Part shown: positions 15,439-22,030 of the stretch, piece after piece
Position numbering within the stretch: the stretch's first letter is position 1
Layout: every line of letters begins with the position of its first letter
Assembly: GCA_964486825.1 (NCBI GenBank)
Contig: CAZAQS010000055.1
Coordinates: forward strand, 1-22,030
DNA: 22,030 nucleotides
Origin: CAZAQS01 sp964486825
Lineage (GTDB): Bacteria > Chloroflexota > Anaerolineae > Anaerolineales > UBA4823
Direction of reading: 5' to 3'
Program-made: the position numbers and the translations under genes
The notes under the pieces: generated by a model
What the model was told of the DNA's origin: nothing
Databases searched by the model: none
What the model saw: the letters and a program-made list of their open reading frames with translations, nothing else

Positions 15439-15444
15439 ATTATA
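15439..15444 (-). promoter_or_regulatory. Perfect TATAAT just upstream of ahcY
   Basis: On the minus strand TATAAT occupies 15444-15439, one base before the first possible ATG (15437). If used, transcription would begin near 15432 and only the ATGs at 15428 or 15425 could be translated. No good -35 is visible, so the element may be accidental within the adoK-ahcY spacer. Confidence 0.3.
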
Positions 15445-15478
15445 GGGATAAGAAAATTATTCAGCGGTGGTTATCGGT

Positions 15479-16456
15479 TCAAGCCCCCTGGCTGTTTTTA
15501 TCCAACAGGCGGTCGAGCTGGCCGCGGTCATCGAAATGAGCACGGAAGCGGTCCATAAATTCTCCCAGGGTGAAGGAGTGCCCTTGGGGTCCATGCTGCT
15601 CCAGGCAGTAAGTGGCTGCCAGGACACCCATCTGAGCACAGGTCTGCCATTCCATTCTATTCATATACCCGGTCAAGAAACCTCCCCGGAATGCATCCCC
15701 TACCCCGGTCGGGTCTTCAATATTAACGGGAGTCAAGGAGGGTGTACGGAAGACCTGGCCTTCTGCATACACGTCCGCACCTTCTTCGCCGCGCGTGATC
15801 ACCAGGAAGCGGACTCGTTCTTGAATATCGCTGGCGGTCATCCCAATCATCTTTTCGATCAGGTAGGATTCATATTCGTTGACAAATAGAGCCAGGGCTC
15901 CTTCTAATCCGTGCTGTAGTGTACCGGCGTCCATGCGCACCAGCTGCTGGCTCGGATCGTAAATATAAGGGATATCTAGCTCACGGCATTCGTTGACGTA
16001 ATTGTCCATCGCATCCGGATCGTTGGGTGATATCACCACCAGGTCGGGCGGCTCACCTTGCAATTGTCGGAAGGAAAGGCGGGAAGCGTACGCCATCGCA
16101 CCTGGGTAGAAGCTGGCGATCTGGGAATTGGAGCGGTCTGTGTTGCAGAAAAAGGAAGCCGTGAACTCCCCCGGAATAACTAACATTTCTTGCGTGTCGA
16201 TCCCATGCGCGTCAAGCCAGCTTCGATAGTCCTCAAAATCCTCGCCAACAGTTGCCATGACGCGCGGCCGTTCTCCTAAAAGGGCTAAGGTGTAGGCGAT
16301 ATTAGGTGCGATGCCTCCCCTCAAACGCACCATCGATTCGACCAAAAATGACAGGCTGATAGTTTCGAGCCGCTCGGGTAAAATGTGATCCCTGAAGTAC
16401 CCGGGGAACTTCATGATGTAATCATATGCCACGGAGCCGGTCAAAATAATGTTCAT
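15479..16456 (-). CDS. adoK: Adenosine kinase, PfkB (ribokinase) family
   Basis: Phosphorylates adenosine to AMP. 325 aa. The N-terminal substrate part has TGSVAYDYIMKFPG (6-19) and RLRGGIAPNIA (44-54). SFYPGAMA (115-122) and DPSQQL (167-172) are close to the Mycobacterium tuberculosis adenosine kinase as I remember it. The PfkB C-terminal signature is DPTGVGDAF (248-256) with catalytic base Asp254. Generic sugar kinase would be the cautious label, but these motifs together with ahcY directly downstream make adenosine kinase much more likely. Removing adenosine pulls the reversible AhcY reaction toward hydrolysis. AGGTG about 7 nt upstream supports the ATG at 16456. A weak -10-like TAGAAT lies upstream in the divergent gap. 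Confidence 0.88.
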   Translation of the reverse strand: MNIILTGSVAYDYIMKFPGYFRDHILPERLETISLSFLVESMVRLRGGIAPNIAYTLALLGERPRVMATVGEDFEDYRSWLDAHGIDTQEMLVIPGEFTASFFCNTDRSNSQIASFYPGAMAYASRLSFRQLQGEPPDLVVISPNDPDAMDNYVNECRELDIPYIYDPSQQLVRMDAGTLQHGLEGALALFVNEYESYLIEKMIGMTASDIQERVRFLVITRGEEGADVYAEGQVFRTPSLTPVNIEDPTGVGDAFRGGFLTGYMNRMEWQTCAQMGVLAATYCLEQHGPQGHSFTLGEFMDRFRAHFDDRGQLDRLLDKNSQGA

Positions 16457-16546
16457 AGCAGCACCTGAGCAAACCAGTGGATCATTCTACACTAAAAGAC
16501 GCCCTCGTGGGAGAGCGCCAGGGTCGACGAGCGGTCTCAGTTTAAC

Positions 16547-16592
16547 ATGCAAACGATGCTTTGTCAAAGCATTGGCCCTCGGGATTTTGCAT
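16547..16592. promoter_or_regulatory. Nested inverted repeats between adoK and the transglycosylase gene
   Basis: Inner: ATGCTTTG, T, CAAAGCAT (16556-16572), a perfect 8+1+8 palindrome. Outer: ATGCAAA (16547-16553) pairs with TTTGCAT (16586-16592). They lie in the 226-bp divergent gap upstream of both start codons, so a dimeric regulator site is possible. No gene or terminator use is evident. Confidence 0.5.
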
Positions 16593-16631
16593 TTTCAGTG
16601 ATACCAGCGGTTGCGAAACCGGTCAAAGGCA

Positions 16632-16660
16632 TTGACATCTCCTAAGGAGGCGGTTATAGT
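16632..16660 (+). promoter_or_regulatory. Sigma-70 promoter of the transglycosylase gene, flanked by small palindromes
   Basis: TTGACA (16632-16637), a 17-nt spacer and TATAGT (16655-16660) are close to consensus. CTCCTAAGGAG (16639-16649) is an 11-bp palindrome inside the spacer. CCCCTTTTAGGGG (16661-16673) is a second one over the expected start of transcription (about 16667). Either could be an operator. Confidence 0.65.
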
Positions 16661-16682
16661 CCCCTTTTAGGGGCCCGCCGGA

Positions 16683-19154
16683 ATGGACAGAAACATCATT
16701 GGAGTAAAGCGGTTGATGAAGATAAAATTCCACGCCCTGCCAGGGCTAATTGTGCTTTCCATTGGCCTCCTGGCAGCAGCCTGCAGCCCGGCAAGCTTCC
16801 TATCGTTTGGACCTACACCAACCCCAACCCTTAGCCCAACTCCAACCCTCACACCAGTCCCGCCAACCCCTACGCCAACCCCGCCCCCTCCTCCTACACC
16901 TACCCCCATCCCGGCTGCCCGTGTGCTCAACGGTGATCAGGCCATGTTTTATGGAGATTGGGAGCGGGCACGATTAGAATACCGGACGGCGTTGTCCGGC
17001 GCCACGGATGCGGAAGTAGGTTCGGCAGCTATGATCGGGTTAGGCCGGCTAGACTATATTGCCGGTGACTACCGCTCTGCATTGGCTAACTTCCGAACTG
17101 TAATCGATGAGTACGCTGGCTCTCCCCATATACCTGCCGCGCATTTTTATATGGGACAGACCTATGACACACTCGACCGATACAACGAGGCGGCTGAAGA
17201 GTACCACGCTTACATAGAGTTAGAACCTGGCCTCCTGGACGCCTTTATGCTGGAACGCAGCGGAGACGCCTATTTTGCTGTACGCGAATACAGACGGGCA
17301 CTTGAGGACTACCAGGCCTCGCTTGCCAGCCCTCGCACCGGAGAGGCCATCTCCCTACAGATGAAGGTTGCCCAAACCTATGTAATGCTTGGCGACCACG
17401 CTACCGCGCTGGTGATGTACCAGGACATCTACAAGCGAGCAACGGCTGATACGACGAAGGCACAACTGGCCCTGCTGATCGGGCAGACCTATACAGCGCT
17501 AGGCCAGATGGAGGATGCATACCTGGCTTACCTGGAGGCGGTCGAGAACTACCCGGTGGCTTACAGTTCTTACCTGGCGCTGATCGAGCTGGTCAATGTC
17601 GGTTATCCTGTCTCCGAGTTAGACCGGGGTCTGGTGGACTATTTTGCCCGCCAGTACAACGTTGCGTTGGCAGCCTTCGATCGTTACCTGGCTGCTAACC
17701 CGGAAGATCCTGCCACGGCTTACTATTACAAAGGTTTGACGCTTTCAGCCATGGGGGACCATTCTGGGGCCATCGAACAATGGGATGCGGTCATCGAAAA
17801 CTACCCGCTTTCAGGACGGTGGGCAGATGCCTGGGAGCAGAAGGGCTACACACTTTGGGCGCGCTTGAACGATTATCCGGGAGGATATAACACCTTCGCA
17901 GCATTCGTAGATGCAGCCCCATCCAGCGGGCGAGCGGCAGAGTTCCTCTTCAACGCCGGACGGGTAGCCGAAAGAGCCGGAGAACTGGATCAAGCTGCAA
18001 ATTACTGGGGTCGAATCGCAGGAGAATACCCGACCGCTGAGAATGCCTATCGAGGCTTGTTGCTATCAGGATTGTGCTATTACCGCTTAGAAAACTATGA
18101 CAGCGCCTTGAATGTATTCCAACGCCTTCTGGGAATCTCGCTCAGCTCCAGTGAAAGGTCTGGGGCCTATTTTTGGATCGGCAAAGCGCTGCAAAAGCTG
18201 GATGATACAGCCGGAGCGCGCCATAACTGGTCACAGGCAGCGGTTGTGGACCCAACCGGATATTATTCGGAGCGCGGCCGGGATATGCTGCTCAACCGGG
18301 CGCCTTTCACCCCACCACGCCTGTTTGACCTGGGCTTCGACCCGAGGGTGGAGAAGGCCGAAGCAGAGGCCTGGATGCGGAAGGTGTTTGGTATCCAGGA
18401 CGGAACGGATCTGTCCACCCCGGGGCCACTGCTGGAGGATGATCGCCTGCAGCGCGGCACAGAGCTATGGCGACTAGGATTGTACAATGAAGCCCGAGCC
18501 GAGTTTGAAAACTTGCGTACATCTGTAGAAGAAGACCCAGCCAACACTTACCGCCTGGCGTCTTATTTCGCCGACCTGGGGCTGTACCGCTCATCGATCC
18601 TGGCTGCCCGGCGAGTGTTGACGCTGGCAGGAATGGATGACGCCGGTACGATGCAAGCGCCCAGATATATCAATCGCTTGCGCTTTGGAACATATTTCTC
18701 AGAATTGGTGCTGCCACAGGCAGAGGCCTATGACCTGCATCCATTCTTGATATTCTCCGTGATCCGCCAGGAGAGCTTCTTTGAGGGCTTTGCAGTCTCT
18801 GGAGCGGGAGCGCGCGGCTTGATGCAGTTCATGCCTGCTACAGCCCAAGAGAGGGCTAACCGGCTTGGCTGGCCTACGAACTATACAGACGCAGACCTGT
18901 ACCGCCCCAGCGTCAGTATCCGCTTTGGTGCAGATTACCTGGATTTTACACGCGATTACCTGGATGGAGACCTGCATGGCGCCCTGGCAGCCTACAATGC
19001 CGGGCCAGGTAACGCCAGGGAGTGGAGAAACCAGGCCGGAGACGATCCTGACCTGTTCTACGAGATCATCCGCTTCGAGGAGACACGCACGTACGTGCGC
19101 AGCATCTACGAGGTGTTCAGCATCTACCGGCGGCTATACGACCGCTCGCCTTAG
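16683..19154 (+). CDS. Lipoprotein lytic transglycosylase with TPR superhelix (Slt70-like)
   Basis: 823 aa. Cleaves peptidoglycan glycan strands non-hydrolytically. Hydrophobic 18-31 and LAAAC give lipidated Cys34; a Pro/Thr-rich linker runs at 44-78. Residues about 80-640 are TPR-type helical repeats (YRSALANF, YNEAAEEY, YRRALEDY, YDSALNVF). The SLT domain (about 680-815) holds the catalytic Glu697 in IRQESFF, then GARGLMQFMPATAQE and AAYNAGPGN. In E. coli Slt70 a helical ring likewise precedes the catalytic domain. The start could also be the ATG at 16716, which gives a standard lipoprotein signal (MKIKFH) with GGAG 11 nt before it; the ATG at 16683 lies about 16 nt from the predicted transcript start without a Shine-Dalgarno sequence. 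Confidence 0.93.
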   Translation: MDRNIIGVKRLMKIKFHALPGLIVLSIGLLAAACSPASFLSFGPTPTPTLSPTPTLTPVPPTPTPTPPPPPTPTPIPAARVLNGDQAMFYGDWERARLEYRTALSGATDAEVGSAAMIGLGRLDYIAGDYRSALANFRTVIDEYAGSPHIPAAHFYMGQTYDTLDRYNEAAEEYHAYIELEPGLLDAFMLERSGDAYFAVREYRRALEDYQASLASPRTGEAISLQMKVAQTYVMLGDHATALVMYQDIYKRATADTTKAQLALLIGQTYTALGQMEDAYLAYLEAVENYPVAYSSYLALIELVNVGYPVSELDRGLVDYFARQYNVALAAFDRYLAANPEDPATAYYYKGLTLSAMGDHSGAIEQWDAVIENYPLSGRWADAWEQKGYTLWARLNDYPGGYNTFAAFVDAAPSSGRAAEFLFNAGRVAERAGELDQAANYWGRIAGEYPTAENAYRGLLLSGLCYYRLENYDSALNVFQRLLGISLSSSERSGAYFWIGKALQKLDDTAGARHNWSQAAVVDPTGYYSERGRDMLLNRAPFTPPRLFDLGFDPRVEKAEAEAWMRKVFGIQDGTDLSTPGPLLEDDRLQRGTELWRLGLYNEARAEFENLRTSVEEDPANTYRLASYFADLGLYRSSILAARRVLTLAGMDDAGTMQAPRYINRLRFGTYFSELVLPQAEAYDLHPFLIFSVIRQESFFEGFAVSGAGARGLMQFMPATAQERANRLGWPTNYTDADLYRPSVSIRFGADYLDFTRDYLDGDLHGALAAYNAGPGNAREWRNQAGDDPDLFYEIIRFEETRTYVRSIYEVFSIYRRLYDRSP

Positions 19155-19210
19155 CGCAACTATATCAAGTTTAACGGTTGAAAGAGGGATCCACTTTTAA
19201 TTAGAAGGAT

Positions 19211-21982
19211 TTATTTCAAGAGGCCTGCAACTCCTTGCCCTTCCAAAAATCGCATGAAAGCAGCCGCGATGTCGGGGTCGAAATGCAAGCCACTTTGATT
19301 ACGGATATAATCTATGGCTTCTTGATGAGACCAGGCCCGGCGGTAGGGCCGGTGAGAGGTCAGTGCGTCCCAAACATCTACAACCGCAAAGATGCGGGCT
19401 GCCAGGGGAATTTCTTCTCCTGCTAGACCACGCGGGTAACCAGAGCCGTCCCATTTTTCATGATGGCAAAAAGGAATGTCCAGGGCTGGTAGTAAAAACT
19501 CATTCTGCTCCAACATCCGGAAAGCATACAAGGGGTGCTGCTTCATCAAAGCCCACTCCCCATCCGTAAGCGGTCCTGCTTTCAAAAGGATATAGTCTGG
19601 TACACCCAGTTTCCCAATATCGTGTAGAAGGGCGCCGCGCCGGATATGGATAAGATCTCGTTCAGCCAATCCCAGAGCTCTGGCCAGCGCCATGGTCATC
19701 TCCGTCACCCGCTTGGTATGGCCTTCGGTCTCCTCATCGCGCAGGTCCATAGCCTGCGACCAGCCTTCGATGGCTGCTTCGTAAGCCTTGAGGATTTCAG
19801 CGTTAGCGATTCGCAGGCTTTCGAATAGCCGGGCCGAATCGATGGCAATAGCGGCCTGTCCGGCCAATATCTGCAGGAAACGCTGCCAGTCCTCATCGGG
19901 TGCCAGGTGGCTGCGCTGGAATACTTCAAGAACGCCGATGATGACGCCCTCGACCAGCAGGGGAGAACCAGAATATGCAACGAAACCCTCCACCAGCCAG
20001 GATTCTGAACGAATGAACTCCCCTTCTTCGTGCTCCAGATCTACACTTTGTATAAGACGCTTTTCGAGTGCTGCCTGCCCTGCCAACCCTTCACCCAAGC
20101 GCAAGCGGGTCTGCTGAATAGCGTCTGTGCGAAAGCCACGCCCGAAAGCATAATACAGCTCCTGTGTGTCCGGGTCGAGCAGCAGGATCGCAGCCGCGTC
20201 TACCCCCAAGCGAGTGAGTGCCTGATCGACCAGGATCTCAAAGGTCTGCTGTTGGCCAAGATGGCCGGTCACGGCCGAGTCGATGGCGTGAACAGCAGTC
20301 AGCTCTTCCAGTCGCTGCCGTGCCCAATTGAAAAGCCGGGCATTCTGGATGGTCAGTCCGAGCTGGTGAGCGGCCACACTCAACCATTCCGTGTCTTCTG
20401 GCATATATGCCTGTTCTCGATAACTCTGCAGCTCCAGTAAGCCGATCACCTGATCCTCGACAACCATGGGGAGGTATATAGCAGACTGGGGTTCTTGCTC
20501 ACTACCAACCAACAAGCCGCCTCCCTTCTTACGTTTCATCTCAACGTCACTGACGATCACCGGGGTCTTCTCCAGGATAGCTCTCGAGCGCGGGCCAGGT
20601 GAAGCCTGCTCTTTATACTTCAATGGTGGAAAGCGTTGCGGATCTAAAAGCACACCATCAGAGCTAATATAAGCTGCCTTTAGCGCTTCCTCTTTGGAGT
20701 CGACCAGGGTGATGCCTACGTTGGGGCAGTCCACCATCTCCTTCAAGTGACTTTCGGCTGTCCGGTAGAGTGCATCGATGTCGAGAGTAGCCGATAACGC
20801 CCGTCCAAAGGCTGAAATTCTCTCCTGGATCTGGCTTTTTCGTTTTATAGCCTCTTCTGCCAGCTTACGCTCCGTGACATCTTGCTTGATAGCGATGAAC
20901 TGGGTGATCTTTCCATCCGGCCCACGCAGAGGGGTAATCGTTTGCTCCTCGGTATAGAATTGCCCGTCCTTACGGCGATTGATCATTTCACCGTGCCAGA
21001 CCTCTCCAGCCAGGATGGTTTCCCACATCTGCCGGTAAAAGCTGGCCTCGTGCTGGCCCGATTTAACCAGCTCACCCGGCTTCCTCCCCAGAGCTTCACC
21101 GGCGGAGTAGCCGGTTAGGGCGGTAAAGGCAGGGTTTACCCACTCGATTGTCCCATCCCGATCCGTGATGACAATGGCATTGGCAGCCGCGTTGAGGGCG
21201 GAGGATTGAAGATGCATAACCGCCTCGCTGATCTTGCGGTCGGTTACATCCCGCGCCACCCACACCACACGGTCGGTGCTCATCGGGGAGATAGAACTTT
21301 CGAACCAAACCGGGCTATCCTGGATTACCAGTTTGTATTCGATCCTTTGGGTCTTACCCGTTTTCAGCACCGTTTGGATGACGCGCATGAACTGCCTGGC
21401 CTCGTCTGGAGGAAATACCTCCGCCAATCTTTTCCCGAGCAGCTCTTGAGCAGGTTTATAGAGCCAGGCGTGGTGGGTCGGAGCAATCTTCCGATAAACG
21501 CCCTCCTGATCCAACACCATCACCAAATCCTGCATCGAATCAAACAGGGCCCGCAGCTCGGCTTCCGAAGCTGCGAGCGCCTCTTCGGCCTGCTTTTGAA
21601 TATCGCGCGTCTGCTTTCGTTCCAGGGCGCGGTGCACTGCCTGTCCGAGACGCTGTGGGTGGTCTTTTAGGAGGTAATCATTCACGCCCTGGCGCATCGC
21701 ACTCACGGCGATCTCTTCACCTATGCTGCCTGACACAACTATAAATGGGATATCCAGGCCAAGCCCCTGCATGAGCTGGAGGGCTCGCATCCCACTGAAA
21801 TGTGGCAACGACCAATCCGCCAGGATCAGGTCAGGGGAGACAGCTAAAGCTGAAAGATACTCTGGCTCTGTTTCGACCCGCTGCAGATTGAATTCAAAAC
21901 CCTCTTTATTTAGCTGCAGGACGATCAGTTCAGCGTCCACCGGATTGTCTTCAACCAATAATATCCGTAAGGGTACAGGCAT
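19211..21982 (-). CDS. REC-PAS-PAS-GAF-GAF-HD-GYP response regulator (cyclic-di-GMP phosphodiesterase-like)
   Basis: Signal protein predicted to hydrolyse cyclic-di-GMP. Residue numbers count from an upstream ATG at 22018 (935 aa); I prefer the ATG at 21982 (residue 13), which has GAGGAAG about 9 nt upstream and starts the REC domain directly. REC covers 18-130 with ED at 23-24, phospho-acceptor Asp68 and Lys118. PAS domains lie at about 151-260 and 270-385 (NPAFTALTGYS in the second), each followed by a PAC-like end (DVTDRK, DVTERK). GAF domains lie at about 400-565 and 575-735. HD-GYP spans 745-925 with HD at 799-800 and HHEKWDGSGYPRGL (852-865), all key residues present. No membrane segment, so it is cytoplasmic. 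No stop is seen upstream before the window ends. Confidence 0.93.
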   Translation of the reverse strand: MPVPLRILLVEDNPVDAELIVLQLNKEGFEFNLQRVETEPEYLSALAVSPDLILADWSLPHFSGMRALQLMQGLGLDIPFIVVSGSIGEEIAVSAMRQGVNDYLLKDHPQRLGQAVHRALERKQTRDIQKQAEEALAASEAELRALFDSMQDLVMVLDQEGVYRKIAPTHHAWLYKPAQELLGKRLAEVFPPDEARQFMRVIQTVLKTGKTQRIEYKLVIQDSPVWFESSISPMSTDRVVWVARDVTDRKISEAVMHLQSSALNAAANAIVITDRDGTIEWVNPAFTALTGYSAGEALGRKPGELVKSGQHEASFYRQMWETILAGEVWHGEMINRRKDGQFYTEEQTITPLRGPDGKITQFIAIKQDVTERKLAEEAIKRKSQIQERISAFGRALSATLDIDALYRTAESHLKEMVDCPNVGITLVDSKEEALKAAYISSDGVLLDPQRFPPLKYKEQASPGPRSRAILEKTPVIVSDVEMKRKKGGGLLVGSEQEPQSAIYLPMVVEDQVIGLLELQSYREQAYMPEDTEWLSVAAHQLGLTIQNARLFNWARQRLEELTAVHAIDSAVTGHLGQQQTFEILVDQALTRLGVDAAAILLLDPDTQELYYAFGRGFRTDAIQQTRLRLGEGLAGQAALEKRLIQSVDLEHEEGEFIRSESWLVEGFVAYSGSPLLVEGVIIGVLEVFQRSHLAPDEDWQRFLQILAGQAAIAIDSARLFESLRIANAEILKAYEAAIEGWSQAMDLRDEETEGHTKRVTEMTMALARALGLAERDLIHIRRGALLHDIGKLGVPDYILLKAGPLTDGEWALMKQHPLYAFRMLEQNEFLLPALDIPFCHHEKWDGSGYPRGLAGEEIPLAARIFAVVDVWDALTSHRPYRRAWSHQEAIDYIRNQSGLHFDPDIAAAFMRFLEGQGVAGLLK

Positions 21983-22030
21983 CAGAAAGAACTTCCTCTC
22001 CAACTGGATGGAAAACATTAATATTAACTG

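Noticed and set aside
16819..16915. CCAACC/CCTAC-rich repetitive stretch that looks like a short tandem array
   Set aside because: It encodes the Pro/Thr linker of the transglycosylase; repeats are irregular and there are no spacers, so it is not CRISPR or a minisatellite.
1..22030. tRNA, rRNA, insertion sequences, phage or defence genes
   Set aside because: Nearly all sequence is accounted for by housekeeping and envelope genes; no transposase, integrase, nuclease cluster or tRNA-like cloverleaf was recognised.

Overview
The window looks like chromosomal DNA from a Chloroflexota bacterium, most likely an Anaerolineae-type lineage. This is an inference from gene content. Several exported or lipidated proteins carry Pro/Thr-rich linkers. 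There is an NBR1-type Ig-like lipoprotein, a TolB/WD40-like membrane protein coupled to an M23 peptidase, a short thermophile-type S-adenosylhomocysteine hydrolase (SAHH), and an adenosine kinase of the mycobacterial type. I see no rRNA, tRNA, CRISPR array, transposase, integrase or phage gene. Nothing suggests a mobile island. Coding density is high and no gap between genes exceeds 300 bp.

Layout, left to right. (1) 1-1747 (+): the 3' part of a cystathionine beta-synthase, followed after 1 nt by a ParB/Srx-fold protein that resembles free-serine kinases (SerK/SbnI) along its whole length. (2) 1795-2922 (-): a lipoprotein with two PRC-barrel-like domains. (3) 3195-5551 (+): the proline pair proB-proA, overlapping as ATGA. 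(4) 5554-8116 (-): a cystathionine gamma-lyase/synthase followed by a DadA/PuuB-type FAD oxidoreductase. A very good sigma-70 promoter lies in front. (5) 8358-8759 (+): a 133-aa hypothetical protein. (6) 8912-12216 (+): a membrane-anchored WD40-like propeller with an unrecognised C-terminal domain, overlapping by ATGA an M23 (LytM) peptidase. The promoter sits so close to the start codon that the mRNA should be essentially leaderless. (7) 12406-14086 (+): recA and a small NBR1-Ig lipoprotein, closed by a perfect 41-bp inverted repeat. (8) 14166-16456 (-): adoK and ahcY. (9) 16683-19154 (+): a large lipoprotein lytic transglycosylase. (10) 19211-about 21982 (-): a REC-PAS-PAS-GAF-GAF-HD-GYP cyclic-di-GMP phosphodiesterase-like protein.

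How the genes fit together. Four genes on both strands form one metabolic route. AhcY splits S-adenosylhomocysteine to homocysteine and adenosine, AdoK removes the adenosine, CBS condenses homocysteine with serine, and the gamma-lyase releases cysteine. The SerK/SbnI-like gene tucked behind CBS raises the possibility that serine is first activated to O-phosphoserine. A second theme is the cell envelope: M23 peptidase, lytic transglycosylase, WD40 protein and three lipoproteins. The remainder is housekeeping (proBA, recA).

The strongest candidates for something undescribed are the CBS plus SerK-like pair and the WD40/unknown-domain plus M23 operon with its repeat-rich, near-leaderless promoter. 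All homology statements come from reading the translations against remembered family motifs; no database search was run.
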